A DNA stretch of 8,669 bases, taken from positions 4,415 to 13,083 of the forward strand of contig PAOJ01000049.1 in assembly GCA_002708005.1 (NCBI GenBank), given 5' to 3'. Source of the stretch: Verrucomicrobiales bacterium (GTDB taxonomy: Bacteria; Verrucomicrobiota; Verrucomicrobiia; Limisphaerales; UBA1096). Every line of letters starts with the position of its first letter. Position 1 is the stretch's first letter. The position numbers and the translations under genes were made by a program. A model generated the notes under the pieces. It was not told the DNA's origin. It did no database searches and saw only the letters and a program-made list of their open reading frames with translations. Positions 1 to 7,500 of this stretch are shown in pieces.

Positions 1-975
1 GGGCTGTCCATAGCTAATATGATTAAGGATGACCTACTCTTTTCTGAAGTAAAAATCATTCTACTTACGCCGATGGGGAAATCGGTAGACATTGATAAAT
101 ATCGTGTTTCAGGAATCGATTCCTGCTTGATGAAGCCAGTAAAGCAGAGTCGATTGGTCGAGGCTATAACCCGGATTATAGTTGGAGAAAATGAAGAAAT
201 CTCATCTAACGTTATTCCTACCAAGGATAAATCCTTAAAAATTCTCGTTGCTGAAGATAATCGTGTGAACCAAAAAGTCATTCTCCTTCAATTAAAAAAG
301 CTAGGATACGAGGCGAACGCTGTCACTAACGGGGTGGATGCCGTTGAGAGTGTCCGAAAAAAACCTTATGATGTAGTTTTAATGGACTGTCATATGCCTG
401 AGATGAATGGGTATGAGGCTACGCGATCAATTAGGCAGATGGCTGGTCGAGCTCAACTGATTAAGATTATTGCTGTCACTGCAAATGCAGATCCTGAAGA
501 ACGCAAGAAGTGTCTCGATGGAGGTATGGATGATTATCTAATTAAGCCTATTAATATAGAAATGCTAAGCCAAGTATTGGGCGAAATAGCAAGCACAATT
601 GGGGCAGTTCAGGGGGCAGCTAGTATTTCAGATGCAGATTCTATCGAACAAGGGCTCAAGTCTTTTGGGGATGTGGGTGTCATCATGGAGTTAATTGATT
701 TGTTTCTTGAAGATGCCCCTGAGAAAATCCTAGAAATTAGACAGGCTATTGTTAGCGAAGATTATAATGGTGTTAGAGACGCCGCTCATTCACTGAAAGG
801 AAGCGCTAGGAACTTGCGAGCTGAAGGGTTAGCTCAAGTTTGTGAGATGCTTGAACAGAGTGCAAAAAAAAGATTTGAGGGCTCTGCCGCCGAGGATAGA
901 TTTGGCAGAGTCGAGGCTGAGCTTAAAAAAGTAATTCATTTGTTAAAAAATAAAAAAAAAGTTTTAGCGAACTGA
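1..975 (+). CDS. Hybrid sensor histidine kinase, C-terminal part (REC-REC-HPt), 5' truncated
   Basis: The reading frame is open to the left edge. The first ATG (position 19) falls inside a receiver domain, so the true start and the kinase core lie outside the window; residues below count from that ATG. Residues 1-52 are the end of a receiver, with the conserved Thr of the LLT strand (T17) and the KP pair (K39-P40); its phospho-acceptor Asp would be upstream. Residues 73-190 are a complete receiver with the acidic pair E79/D80, phospho-acceptor D123 in LMDCHMP, T154 and K176-P177. Residues about 205-310 form an HPt domain with phospho-acceptor H257 in AAHSLKGSARN. The order REC-REC-HPt is known from multistep phosphorelay kinases such as BarA-like proteins. 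The HPt normally hands phosphate to a separate response regulator, which is not visible here. The last codons run through A-rich DNA (945-960), and the end overlaps the convergent gene by 12 bp. The signal sensed cannot be told. Confidence 0.9.
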   Translation, partial: GLSIANMIKDDLLFSEVKIILLTPMGKSVDIDKYRVSGIDSCLMKPVKQSRLVEAITRIIVGENEEISSNVIPTKDKSLKILVAEDNRVNQKVILLQLKKLGYEANAVTNGVDAVESVRKKPYDVVLMDCHMPEMNGYEATRSIRQMAGRAQLIKIIAVTANADPEERKKCLDGGMDDYLIKPINIEMLSQVLGEIASTIGAVQGAASISDADSIEQGLKSFGDVGVIMELIDLFLEDAPEKILEIRQAIVSEDYNGVRDAAHSLKGSARNLRAEGLAQVCEMLEQSAKKRFEGSAAEDRFGRVEAELKKVIHLLKNKKKVLAN

Positions 976-1473
976 GCGGCCCATAATTTTTTGCCGATTT
1001 ACCCATAAAATTCCTAAGCCTAAAAAGGCAATCCCTCCTATTAATTGACCTATAGGAGATCCAAATATCACTGTGGCGTTAAACCACATGAATGCCATAA
1101 AGCCATGGATTGTATGGCTAAGCCATCTAGGGCGATTTTCATAGCTTTGATTAGCCAATTTCAACCACAACAGATCACATAGCCACGTTAGAGTAAAAAA
1201 ATAATTAAAATAAAGCCCTATGCTGGTTTCAACGCCAGTTATTTCAAAGGTTTGTTTTGCAGTAAACTCAAGGGCCTTCACATGGCTCCATTCGTACTTA
1301 TAATGAAAGGCTGAAATGAAGTGCATGACGAAGACGGTGAAGCCAATCATCCAAATGTTAGACGCGCTAAAGAAAAATGAGCGAGGCGTATTACGTCCTT
1401 TGACACAGCCTCCAATATATGCGGCGAAGGCGATAAATGCAGTCAGGCTGATTATCCAATCTTCATCACGCAT
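964..1473 (-). CDS. Small polytopic membrane protein of unknown function, His-rich
   Basis: A 169-residue protein with about five hydrophobic segments (roughly residues 6-22, 38-56, 84-104, 118-137 and 140-157) and short polar loops, so it should be an integral inner-membrane protein. I do not recognise a named family. From memory it resembles unannotated membrane proteins of Planctomycetes/Verrucomicrobia that share a W-S-H motif, a GLYFNY-like stretch and a HGFMAFMWFNATV-like helix; this was not checked. His residues cluster near helix ends (H51, H57, H64, H120, H123) and Trp is frequent, which would suit metal or heme binding, but that is speculation. The ATG at 1473 is the only sensible start and has no Shine-Dalgarno sequence in front. 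The stop (964-966) lies inside the last codons of the hybrid kinase on the other strand. Coding is supported by length, the amphipathic helix pattern and lack of a competing frame. Confidence 0.72.
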   Translation of the reverse strand: MRDEDWIISLTAFIAFAAYIGGCVKGRNTPRSFFFSASNIWMIGFTVFVMHFISAFHYKYEWSHVKALEFTAKQTFEITGVETSIGLYFNYFFTLTWLCDLLWLKLANQSYENRPRWLSHTIHGFMAFMWFNATVIFGSPIGQLIGGIAFLGLGILWVNRQKIMGRSVR

Positions 1474-1709
1474 TCAATTGGCATAATGGACTGACACAGT
1501 AGTAGCGAGTTTTTTCGAAGTAGTTGGATTAACCCCTTGACGGGAAAAAATTTTAGTTCCATTAATTGCGGTGCTAAGGAGCTACAGTTTTCATTATTTA
1601 TACTAATTATGAAGCCTCATTTAAAGCTTAGGGAAAATATGGTTTTGAATGATTGCTGGATAAAGGTATTTCACGGTTGTGACTCCCCTGTAAAAATTTT
1701 TCATTAATT
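1474..1709. promoter_or_regulatory. Divergent intergenic region with putative promoters
   Basis: This 236-bp AT-rich gap separates two divergent genes and should hold both promoters. No sigma-70 promoter is convincing. The best -10 match toward the pyrophosphatase is TATACT at 1599-1604 (5 of 6), but no -35 hexamer sits at the right spacing. A TTGACG at 1537-1542 has only ATTAAT (1561-1566, 18-bp spacer) after it. A 32-codon open frame (1609-1707) ends 2 bp before the pyrophosphatase ATG. An AAGGAG at 1576-1581 has no start codon within normal reach. Beyond this I see nothing. Confidence 0.35.
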
Positions 1710-3977
1710 ATGAGTTCATTATTTATCATTCCGATCATCGGTGTTGTTGCGTTACTATATACCTTTTGGTTTTCAAAATGGGTGGCTAACCGAGAAGTTG
1801 GAACCGACCGGATGAAGCGTATTGCTGGCTACATTACAGAGGGGGCAATGGCGTTCTTGAAGGCCGAGTATCTTCGCTTGATATGGTTTGTGGCAATTAT
1901 TGGTATTCTGCTAGCGATTACCAGTACAGGCGAAAAAACCAGTCCTCTTATAGGATTATCATTTGCAGTTGGAGCTCTATGTTCTGGGCTAGCAGGCTTC
2001 ATCGGAATGAAGGTTGCCACAAATGCAAATGTGCGAACTGCTAATGCAGCGAGAACGGGCCTTAATCAGGCTCTTAATGTCGCTTTTAGGGGAGGTTCTG
2101 TAATGGGAATGGGTGTAGTTGGATTAGGGGTGTTAGGGCTTAGTCTTTTGTTTTTTTTATATCTAAATCAGGGCTGGGATATTAAAAAAGTGATCACTGT
2201 ACTGACCGGATTTTCATTTGGAGCTTCCTCGATTGCTTTGTTTGCTCGAGTGGGAGGCGGTATTTATACTAAGGCGGCGGATGTAGGGGCAGACTTGGTT
2301 GGCAAGGTTGAGGCTGGCATTCCAGAGGACCATCCATTAAATCCTGCTACTATTGCGGATAATGTTGGCGATAATGTTGGCGATGTTGCCGGGATGGGAG
2401 CGGATTTATTCGAAAGTTACGTCGGATCTATGATCGCTGCGATGGTATTGGGCGCTGGGTTTGTGGCAGGGTTTAAAACAATAGAGGGATATACATTCAT
2501 AAATGGGCTTGGAGCAGTTTTACTTCCTCTAATCCTTGCAGCAATTGGTATTGTAGCTTCGGTTCTTGGGACTCTCTTTGTATCTGTCAAAGAAGGAGGA
2601 GATCCAAAATCTGGCCTAACTCGAGGGGAGTTGATGGCTGCATTGCTAATGCTTGCTGGTGGTTACTTTGCTATTACAGGCATTCTTCCTGTGGAGTGGA
2701 AAGATGGCGGAAAGATCTACACTTCTATAGGTGTTTGGTATGCTAGCTTGCTGGGGCTTGCCTGTGGCTTGGCCATTGGTTTTGTCACGGAACACTATAC
2801 CGGCATTCATAAAAAACCGGTTGTTGCAATTAGTGAGCAATCAGTTACTGGAGCCGCCACTAATATTATTGCCGGGATAGGAACAGGGATGAGTTCTACG
2901 TTGTGGCCTATTTTGTTCATTGCCGCAGCCATCCTTGGTGCTTTTCATTTTGCAGGATTATATGGGATTGCCATAGCTGCGGTAGGGATGCTTGCAAATA
3001 CAGGGATTCAACTTGCAGTTGATGCCTATGGACCGATTGCCGATAACGCTGGAGGCGTTGCCGAAATGAGCGAGCTTCCTCCTGAAGTTCGTGAGCGCAC
3101 AGATCGCCTTGATGCGGTAGGCAATACTACAGCAGCAATTGGAAAGGGGTTTGCTATTGGATCGGCAGCTCTCACAGCGTTGGCATTGTTTGCTGCATAT
3201 ATGGAATCGGCAGGAATCGATGCTATTAATATTTCTAATCCTAATGTTATGGCCTGTTTATTTGTGGGTGCCATGTTGCCGTTCGTTTTTAGTGCGATGG
3301 CTATTGATGCCGTAGGACGTGCTGCTATGGCAATGATTCAGGAAGTTAGGCGTCAGTTTCGTTCCATTCCAGAGCTTAATAAGGCCCTCGAAGTTATGCG
3401 CCGCAACGATGGGAAGCCCTTCGACCAGTGGTCAGCAGGAGATCAAGATATTTACCGACAGGCGGACGGTAAGCCAGAGTATGGGCGGTGTGTAAAAATT
3501 TCAACTGAGGCAGCGATCTACAGTATGGTTAAACCAGGATTAGTTGCAGTACTTGCCCCAATTATTATTGGTTTTGGTTTCAAAATTTTTCTTGATGATG
3601 GAAGTCAGGCAGCAGAGGCGCTTGGAGGGCTGCTCGCAGGCGTAACAGTTAGTGGCGTTTTGTTAGCGCTTTTTCAGGCCAATGCGGGAGGCGCTTGGGA
3701 TAATGCAAAAAAAATGTTTGAGGAAGGTGACGGAGTTACGGTCGATGGGGTGCAGTATCGCAAAGGCTCTGAACCGCACAAAGCTGCCGTGGTGGGCGAT
3801 ACAGTGGGCGATCCGCTCAAGGATACGTCTGGTCCATCGCTCAACATTCTACTTAAGCTGATGAGCGTGATTGCACTTGTGATTGCCCCGCTTTTGATAT
3901 CTGACTCCGATAAGTCAATAGATCCGCAATCCTCTGAGGCATCGGTTGTTGAGGTACAGCCAGAAATCCAGCCTTAA
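1710..3977 (+). CDS. hppA: K+-dependent membrane-integral pyrophosphatase (Na+ and/or H+ pumping)
   Basis: Hydrolyses cytoplasmic pyrophosphate and uses the energy to export Na+ and/or H+; a dimer of 16-helix subunits in the inner membrane. The 755 residues show all family hallmarks. The substrate/Mg site is formed by D191, D195 and K199 ([11 protein letters not shown]), the D217-N-x-x-D221-N-x-x-D225 loop, D438/D445/N446 ([12 protein letters not shown]), and D697, D701, K704, D705 and N712 near the C-terminus. Ala475 in [10 protein letters not shown] corresponds to the position that is Ala in K+-dependent enzymes and Lys in K+-independent ones. D232 and E235 (ADLFES) match the Asp/Glu pair of Na+-pumping enzymes such as that of Thermotoga, but this pair alone does not separate Na+ from dual Na+/H+ pumps. 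The protein is longer than the usual bacterial 660-720 residues because of an insertion at about 555-590 and a polar tail after residue 730. The ATG at 1710 leads straight into helix 1 and has no Shine-Dalgarno sequence. The next gene follows after 29 bp. Confidence 0.97.
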   Translation: MSSLFIIPIIGVVALLYTFWFSKWVANREVGTDRMKRIAGYITEGAMAFLKAEYLRLIWFVAIIGILLAITSTGEKTSPLIGLSFAVGALCSGLAGFIGMKVATNANVRTANAARTGLNQALNVAFRGGSVMGMGVVGLGVLGLSLLFFLYLNQGWDIKKVITVLTGFSFGASSIALFARVGGGIYTKAADVGADLVGKVEAGIPEDHPLNPATIADNVGDNVGDVAGMGADLFESYVGSMIAAMVLGAGFVAGFKTIEGYTFINGLGAVLLPLILAAIGIVASVLGTLFVSVKEGGDPKSGLTRGELMAALLMLAGGYFAITGILPVEWKDGGKIYTSIGVWYASLLGLACGLAIGFVTEHYTGIHKKPVVAISEQSVTGAATNIIAGIGTGMSSTLWPILFIAAAILGAFHFAGLYGIAIAAVGMLANTGIQLAVDAYGPIADNAGGVAEMSELPPEVRERTDRLDAVGNTTAAIGKGFAIGSAALTALALFAAYMESAGIDAINISNPNVMACLFVGAMLPFVFSAMAIDAVGRAAMAMIQEVRRQFRSIPELNKALEVMRRNDGKPFDQWSAGDQDIYRQADGKPEYGRCVKISTEAAIYSMVKPGLVAVLAPIIIGFGFKIFLDDGSQAAEALGGLLAGVTVSGVLLALFQANAGGAWDNAKKMFEEGDGVTVDGVQYRKGSEPHKAAVVGDTVGDPLKDTSGPSLNILLKLMSVIALVIAPLLISDSDKSIDPQSSEASVVEVQPEIQP

Positions 3978-4006
3978 TTCTATCAAGTGGATTACAAAAT
4001 CTCATT

Positions 4007-5011
4007 GTGACGAAGTCTGTCGAACTACAATTCGACACAGAAATCCGCGCTGCATCGGATCCGAATTCTATTAGCCAAGCAAAGAATTTACTTGGTAAAG
4101 GGCAACTCGTTGCGATTCCTACTGAGACTGTGTACGGTTTGGCCGCTAATGCTTTTTCTGAGGAGGCTGTTGCCAGAATTTTTGATGTAAAGGGCCGGCC
4201 GGCGAATAATCCCCTTATAGTTCATGTTTCTTCAGTTGAAATGGCACAAGACTGTGTTTCTGCTTGGCCAGATGAAGCTGATATCTTGGCTGAAAACTTT
4301 TGGCCTGGGCCATTGTCAATGATCTTGCCGAAGTCTGAGAAGATTTCCAATATTGTAACAGCTGGAGGCCTTACAGTTGCGGTGCGCTGCCCGTCACATT
4401 CAATAATGAAAGATATTTTGGGGCAATGTGGATTTCCTCTGGCAGCTCCTAGTGCAAATCTTTCTAATCGAGTATCCCCAACCAAGGCAGAATATGTTGC
4501 TGACCAACTTAGTGGCCGAATACCTCTTATTCTAGACGGAGGAGCATGCCAAATTGGTATAGAATCTACAGTGATAGATTTAACTGGCCAGACACCAACA
4601 ATTTTGCGTTTAGGATTGATCAGTCAGGATCATTTGCAGGAAGTCTTAGGAGACGTTCGGGTGGCCGCTTTTGAGAATGAGGCTAACGAAATGCTTAAAA
4701 GCCCTGGTCAGCTTCAGTCTCATTATTCACCCAGAGCAAAGGTAATAATAGGAGAGGGATCTTGGGAAGATTTGTTAAACAAGTTGAATAAGAATACTCA
4801 TGTAATTGCATGTGAATCAGTTCCAAATAATTGGAGTCCAGATACATGGCATGAAATGCCAAAAACAGTGCGAGGTTATGCAAAGAAAATTTACGAAACT
4901 TTGAATCGCTGTGATCAAGCTAATGCAGAGTCAATATTGATTCAGCCTCTTCCGCTAGAAAGTGAGTGGGATGCAGTTCGAGACCGGTTGTCTAGGGCAA
5001 GTATTAATTAA
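4007..5011 (+). CDS. L-threonylcarbamoyladenylate synthase, Sua5 type (YrdC + Sua5 domains)
   Basis: Makes threonylcarbamoyl-AMP from threonine, bicarbonate and ATP, releasing pyrophosphate; this is the first step of t6A formation at position 37 of ANN-decoding tRNAs. Residues 20-205 are the YrdC domain: PTETVYGLAANAF (38-50), KGRPANNPLIVHV (62-74), FWPGPLSMIL (98-107), VAVRCPSH (124-131), APSANLSNR (147-155) and GIESTVIDL (184-192). Residues 233-334 are the smaller Sua5 domain after the linker SPGQLQSHYSP (232-242), which in Sua5 closes over the active site. The length of 334 fits Sua5 rather than the shorter YrdC/TsaC, so the symbol is left blank (tsaC/sua5 family). The start is GTG at 4007: no in-frame ATG lies upstream before the preceding gene, and the next Met (M79) is too late. 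No Shine-Dalgarno sequence is seen. The 29-bp gap suggests cotranscription with the pyrophosphatase, which would remove its product PPi. Confidence 0.95.
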   Translation: MTKSVELQFDTEIRAASDPNSISQAKNLLGKGQLVAIPTETVYGLAANAFSEEAVARIFDVKGRPANNPLIVHVSSVEMAQDCVSAWPDEADILAENFWPGPLSMILPKSEKISNIVTAGGLTVAVRCPSHSIMKDILGQCGFPLAAPSANLSNRVSPTKAEYVADQLSGRIPLILDGGACQIGIESTVIDLTGQTPTILRLGLISQDHLQEVLGDVRVAAFENEANEMLKSPGQLQSHYSPRAKVIIGEGSWEDLLNKLNKNTHVIACESVPNNWSPDTWHEMPKTVRGYAKKIYETLNRCDQANAESILIQPLPLESEWDAVRDRLSRASIN

Positions 5012-5029
5012 TTATAAGGTCAAAAAAGA

Positions 5030-5053
5030 ACGGGCGCTTATTAAAGCGCCCGT
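5030..5053 (-). terminator. Strong intrinsic terminator hairpin, U-tract on the minus strand
   Basis: A perfect 10-bp GC-rich stem (5030-5039 paired with 5044-5053, arm ACGGGCGCTT) with a 4-nt loop. Read on the minus strand, the hairpin is followed directly by TTCTTTTTTG (complement of 5029-5020), the classic layout for ending the transcript of the FmdB-like gene, whose stop lies about 157 bp before it. On the plus strand the hairpin starts 18 bp after the Sua5-type gene but has no T-tract behind it; it may still protect that 3' end. Confidence 0.8.
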
Positions 5054-5143
5054 CAACCCAAACAACCAAACCAACCTCCTATGACTTAAAAGGTATTTCT
5101 AACTCTCATTAAATTTGGTGAATAATCAAAATGCACCGATTCC

Positions 5144-5185
5144 AACATCAGACAGGATAGATGCATTAGATGTTCATTTTTTTTT
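5144..5185 (+). terminator. Possible weak plus-strand terminator with T9 run
   Basis: AACATC (5144-5149) pairs with GATGTT (5169-5174) across a 19-nt loop, followed two bases later by nine T residues (5177-5185). The stem is short and AT-rich, so it is a weak candidate. Its place, downstream of the Sua5-type gene and before the end of the convergent FmdB-like gene, suits a backup terminator for the plus-strand transcript. Confidence 0.35.
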
Positions 5186-5209
5186 GAATTAAATTAACAG
5201 ATAATAGAA

Positions 5210-5464
5210 TTACTGACGCTCATACTCCCCCTTACTTGATTTTTTCAAGACGGTGAATCCTGCATTTTTTGCGTCGCTAATAGATAGAGGCTTAAGGTAT
5301 GTAGGAGTATTAAAGGTAGAAATGATTTTTTCTACTGGCCTTTTGCAGGCAGGGCATTTTTCAAGCGGCTTAGCAGAGACTGGGCGCCGAAGTGTGAAGC
5401 CTGGGCCTCCACATGGTTTGCAGTCGCCTTTTCCATCGCAAAGTTCGTATTCGTATATAGGCAT
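5210..5464 (-). CDS. FmdB-family zinc-ribbon protein
   Basis: An 84-residue protein beginning MPIYEYELC, the typical opening of the FmdB/CxxC_CxxC_SSSS putative regulatory family, followed by PLEKCPACKRPVEKIIS, the second zinc knuckle with its usual trailing Ser. Zn would be held by Cys from C9, C15, C18, C37 and C40. The first knuckle is unusual: C9 and C15 are five residues apart with a Gly/Asp-rich stretch between, where most members have a simple CxxC. The C-terminal half (residues 50-84) is polar and not conserved in my memory of the family. The cellular role of such small zinc ribbons is not firmly known; DNA/RNA or protein binding is usually assumed. It is divergent from the NYN gene across 72 bp. 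Its transcript probably ends at the hairpin at 5030-5053. No Shine-Dalgarno sequence precedes the ATG. Confidence 0.87.
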   Translation of the reverse strand: MPIYEYELCDGKGDCKPCGGPGFTLRRPVSAKPLEKCPACKRPVEKIISTFNTPTYLKPLSISDAKNAGFTVLKKSSKGEYERQ

Positions 5465-5497
5465 TTCTGCGGGAGAGCCAAACTACCACTAAACCCA

Positions 5498-5513
5498 GCG
5501 CTTGGCCAAGTGC
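5498..5513. promoter_or_regulatory. Inverted repeat, candidate operator/promoter element (copy 1)
   Basis: GCGCTTGGCCAAGTGC is an inverted repeat with one G:T mismatch around the perfect core CTTGGCCAAG (5501-5510). It lies in the 72-bp gap between the divergent FmdB-like and NYN genes. Thirteen bases (CTTGGCCAAGTGC) recur exactly at 7489-7501 before the sulfatase. Toward the NYN gene, TTGGCC (5502-5507) is 17 bp from TAAATT (5525-5530), a plausible -35/-10 pair that would put the transcript start at or next to the ATG at 5537. Being palindromic, it could serve both directions or bind a dimeric regulator. Confidence 0.45.
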
Positions 5514-5536
5514 GGTATAGTAAGTAAATTTGCCAC

Positions 5537-6013
5537 ATGAGTATTGTTCGTATCCTAGTAGATGGATACAGTCTCCTGCATCACTGGCCGGAAATTGCGC
5601 CAGGCAAGCCTCGTCATTCGTTTTATGCACGAGATGCCTTGGTATCGATATTGACTCAGTATCAAGATGCATGTGGGACTCCAATTTCTGTTATTTTTGA
5701 CGGAGGCGGAGCACCTGCGGGCACTCCAAAAACCGAGACTGTAAAAAATGGAATAGAGGTTTTGTTTTCGAAAAAAGGCCAGACTGCAGATCAAGTTATT
5801 GAGCGGGTGGCTCACTTAATGAAGCCTTACGGGGAAGTAATCGCAGTCACAAATGATTATGCTGAGCGCGAGACAGTGATTAGCCTTGGAGGCTCGGCAT
5901 GTAGCTGTGAGAATTTTATTCTCATGATAAATGAAAGTTTGAATGAAATGGAAAATTTATTAAAGAGTTCAAACCAAAGCCAATTTAGAAAATATAAAAA
6001 AAATACTCAGTAA
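5537..6013 (+). CDS. YacP-like NYN (PIN-like) domain protein, putative endoribonuclease
   Basis: A 158-residue single-domain protein of the YacP/NYN type, whose characterised relatives (for example Bacillus Rae1) are metal-dependent endoribonucleases. The four acidic residues expected to hold Mg or Mn are visible in order: D9 in [11 protein letters not shown]55 in [10 protein letters not shown]85 in GQTADQVIE and D107 in VTNDYAERE, each at the end of a predicted beta-strand. R110/E111 also follow the family pattern. The tail from about residue 130 is charged and Lys-rich, suitable for RNA contact. The length is close to the family norm (about 170). It starts at ATG 5537 without a Shine-Dalgarno sequence and ends 7 bp before fumarase, so the two are probably cotranscribed. 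The RNA substrate cannot be predicted. Confidence 0.88.
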   Translation: MSIVRILVDGYSLLHHWPEIAPGKPRHSFYARDALVSILTQYQDACGTPISVIFDGGGAPAGTPKTETVKNGIEVLFSKKGQTADQVIERVAHLMKPYGEVIAVTNDYAERETVISLGGSACSCENFILMINESLNEMENLLKSSNQSQFRKYKKNTQ

Positions 6014-6020
6014 AAGTAAT

Positions 6021-7412
6021 ATGAGCAAAGTAAGAATTGAGAGAGATACAATGGGGGAAGTTGAGGTTCCAATTGAAAAATATTGGGGGGCTCAAACTCA
6101 ACGCAGCATAGAAAATTTTCCGATTGGAAATGATGTCATGCCGCTTCAACTGGTACGAGCCCTAGGAATACAAAAAAAATCTGCAGCTTTAGCTAATATT
6201 TCACTGGGCAAATTAGATGAGAAAATTGGTCGAGCTATTGTTGAGGCCGCTCAGGAAATTGTTGATGGTAAATTTGACGACAATTTCCCGTTGGTTGTAT
6301 GGCAAACCGGTTCAGGCACACAGTCTAACATGAATGCTAACGAAGTAATCGCGAATCGAGCAAATGAATTGTTAGGAGGTAAATTAGGGGAAAAATCGAG
6401 TGTCCATCCGAATGACCATGTAAATAGGAGCCAGTCCTCAAATGATACTTTTCCAGCCGCAATGCACATATCAGCGGTAATTGAAATCGAGGATAAGCTT
6501 TTACCCTCCCTAATACATTTTAAAGAAGCAATGGAGAAAAAAGCTGAGGCTTTCTCTAAAATAATCAAAATTGGAAGAACACATACGCAAGATGCAACTC
6601 CTTTAACATTAGGGCAGGAGTTTTCTGGCTACGCAGCCCAGATTGATGCTTCTATTTCAGGCATTAAGAATACTCTTCCTGATTTGCTTCAATTAGCTCA
6701 AGGGGGAACAGCTGTGGGAACTGGGCTCAATGCGCCAATAGGTTTTGCTGAAAAGTTTGCAGAGGAAGTTAGTAGCTTGACGGGTAAATCTTTTACAACA
6801 ATGCCTAATAAGTTTTCAGGATTAGCCGCCCATGATGCCTTGGTGGCGCTTTCTGGGGCATTGAATGTTATTGCTGTTGCTGTAATGAAGATTGCCAATG
6901 ATATTCGTTTTTTAGGGTCAGGCCCTCGAAGTGGAATAGGAGAATTAAATCTTCCGGCTAATGAACCAGGATCTTCAATTATGCCAGGAAAAATAAATCC
7001 TACGCAGTGCGAAGCTTTGACGATGGTTGCTGCAGAAGTAATGGGTAATCATGTGGCTGTAAGTATAGGAGGCAGCAATGGCCATTTTGAACTAAATGTT
7101 TTTAAGCCAATGATAGCTTTTAATGTTTTAAGATCGGCACAATTGCTTGCAGATGCGTGCCGAAGTTTTACAGATAGATGTGTTTCTGGTATTGAACCTA
7201 ACCTCGAGCGGATTGAAGCCTTGATGGCGAGTTCTTTGATGTTGGTTACGGCTTTGAATCCACATATTGGCTACGATAATGCTGCAAAGGTTGCAAAAAA
7301 AGCTTATGCGGAAGGGAGTACATTAAAAGAAGCAGCAATCAGTTTAGATCTCTTAACCGCAGAACAATATGACGAGTGGGTACAGCCAGGAAACATGATC
7401 ACACCTAAATGA
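6021..7412 (+). CDS. fumC: Class II fumarate hydratase (fumarase C)
   Basis: Interconverts fumarate and L-malate in the TCA cycle; a soluble, iron-independent homotetramer. The 463 residues line up without gaps with E. coli FumC at key positions: catalytic His188 in [11 protein letters not shown], Ser318 in the mobile loop [13 protein letters not shown] (signature of the fumarase/aspartase superfamily), T100 and N141 regions in [12 protein letters not shown] and [11 protein letters not shown], and the B-site H129-x-N131-D132 motif. K324 and N326 of the signature are present. The residues and length favour fumarase over the related aspartase or argininosuccinate lyase. It begins 7 bp after the NYN gene with no Shine-Dalgarno sequence of its own, so translation may depend on that of the upstream gene. 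A modest hairpin follows 17 bp after the stop. Confidence 0.97.
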   Translation: MSKVRIERDTMGEVEVPIEKYWGAQTQRSIENFPIGNDVMPLQLVRALGIQKKSAALANISLGKLDEKIGRAIVEAAQEIVDGKFDDNFPLVVWQTGSGTQSNMNANEVIANRANELLGGKLGEKSSVHPNDHVNRSQSSNDTFPAAMHISAVIEIEDKLLPSLIHFKEAMEKKAEAFSKIIKIGRTHTQDATPLTLGQEFSGYAAQIDASISGIKNTLPDLLQLAQGGTAVGTGLNAPIGFAEKFAEEVSSLTGKSFTTMPNKFSGLAAHDALVALSGALNVIAVAVMKIANDIRFLGSGPRSGIGELNLPANEPGSSIMPGKINPTQCEALTMVAAEVMGNHVAVSIGGSNGHFELNVFKPMIAFNVLRSAQLLADACRSFTDRCVSGIEPNLERIEALMASSLMLVTALNPHIGYDNAAKVAKKAYAEGSTLKEAAISLDLLTAEQYDEWVQPGNMITPK

Positions 7413-7429
7413 TTGTAGGAATACAAAAG

Positions 7430-7455
7430 GCAAACAAGATGTGCGTCCTGTTTGC
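7430..7455 (+). terminator. Candidate intrinsic terminator after fumarase
   Basis: GCAAACA (7430-7436) pairs with TGTTTGC (7449-7455); two more pairs form inside after an A:C mismatch, leaving a small loop. It lies 17 bp after the fumarase stop. The tail downstream is T-rich but broken (TTTAATTTAAGTTCTTTT to about 7476) rather than a pure T-run, so termination may be partial. Confidence 0.45.
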
Positions 7456-7486
7456 AGATTTAATTTAAGTTCTTTTAAAAAAACGC

Positions 7487-7500
7487 CACTTGGCCAAGTG
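7487..7500. promoter_or_regulatory. Perfect 14-bp palindrome, candidate operator/promoter element (copy 2)
   Basis: CACTTGGCCAAGTG equals its own reverse complement. It lies 27 bp before the sulfatase ATG, and its centre is about 34 bp upstream, close to the about 31 bp seen for the related element before the NYN gene. TTGGCC at 7490-7495 is 17 bp from TAGCTT (7513-7518), a weak -10 that keeps only the key T, A and T positions; TATAGC (7511-7516) is the alternative at 15 bp. It may be an operator, a -35 element, or both. Confidence 0.45.

Noticed and set aside
977..996. CGGC...GCCG inverted repeat as a terminator for the hybrid kinase
   Set aside because: Only four pairs with a 12-nt loop and no T-tract after it; it also lies inside the convergent gene.
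2646..3274. Minus-strand open frames inside the pyrophosphatase gene
   Set aside because: The plus strand encodes continuous conserved pyrophosphatase motifs; the antisense frames show low-complexity, unconserved protein.
2765..4275. Further TTGGCCA copies near 2770 and 4264 as part of the palindrome family
   Set aside because: They match only on one side, are not palindromic and lie within coding sequence.
4695..4883. Minus-strand open frame under the Sua5 C-terminal domain
   Set aside because: It lacks motifs and is fully covered by the Sua5 domain on the plus strand.
5501..5521. Sigma-54 promoter (TGGC...GC) before the NYN gene
   Set aside because: GG and GC are 6 bp apart where sigma-54 promoters need 10.
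5253..5684. Several open frames over the FmdB/NYN region on both strands
   Set aside because: They are alternate frames of the two real genes with no family motifs; the FmdB and NYN frames carry clear signatures.
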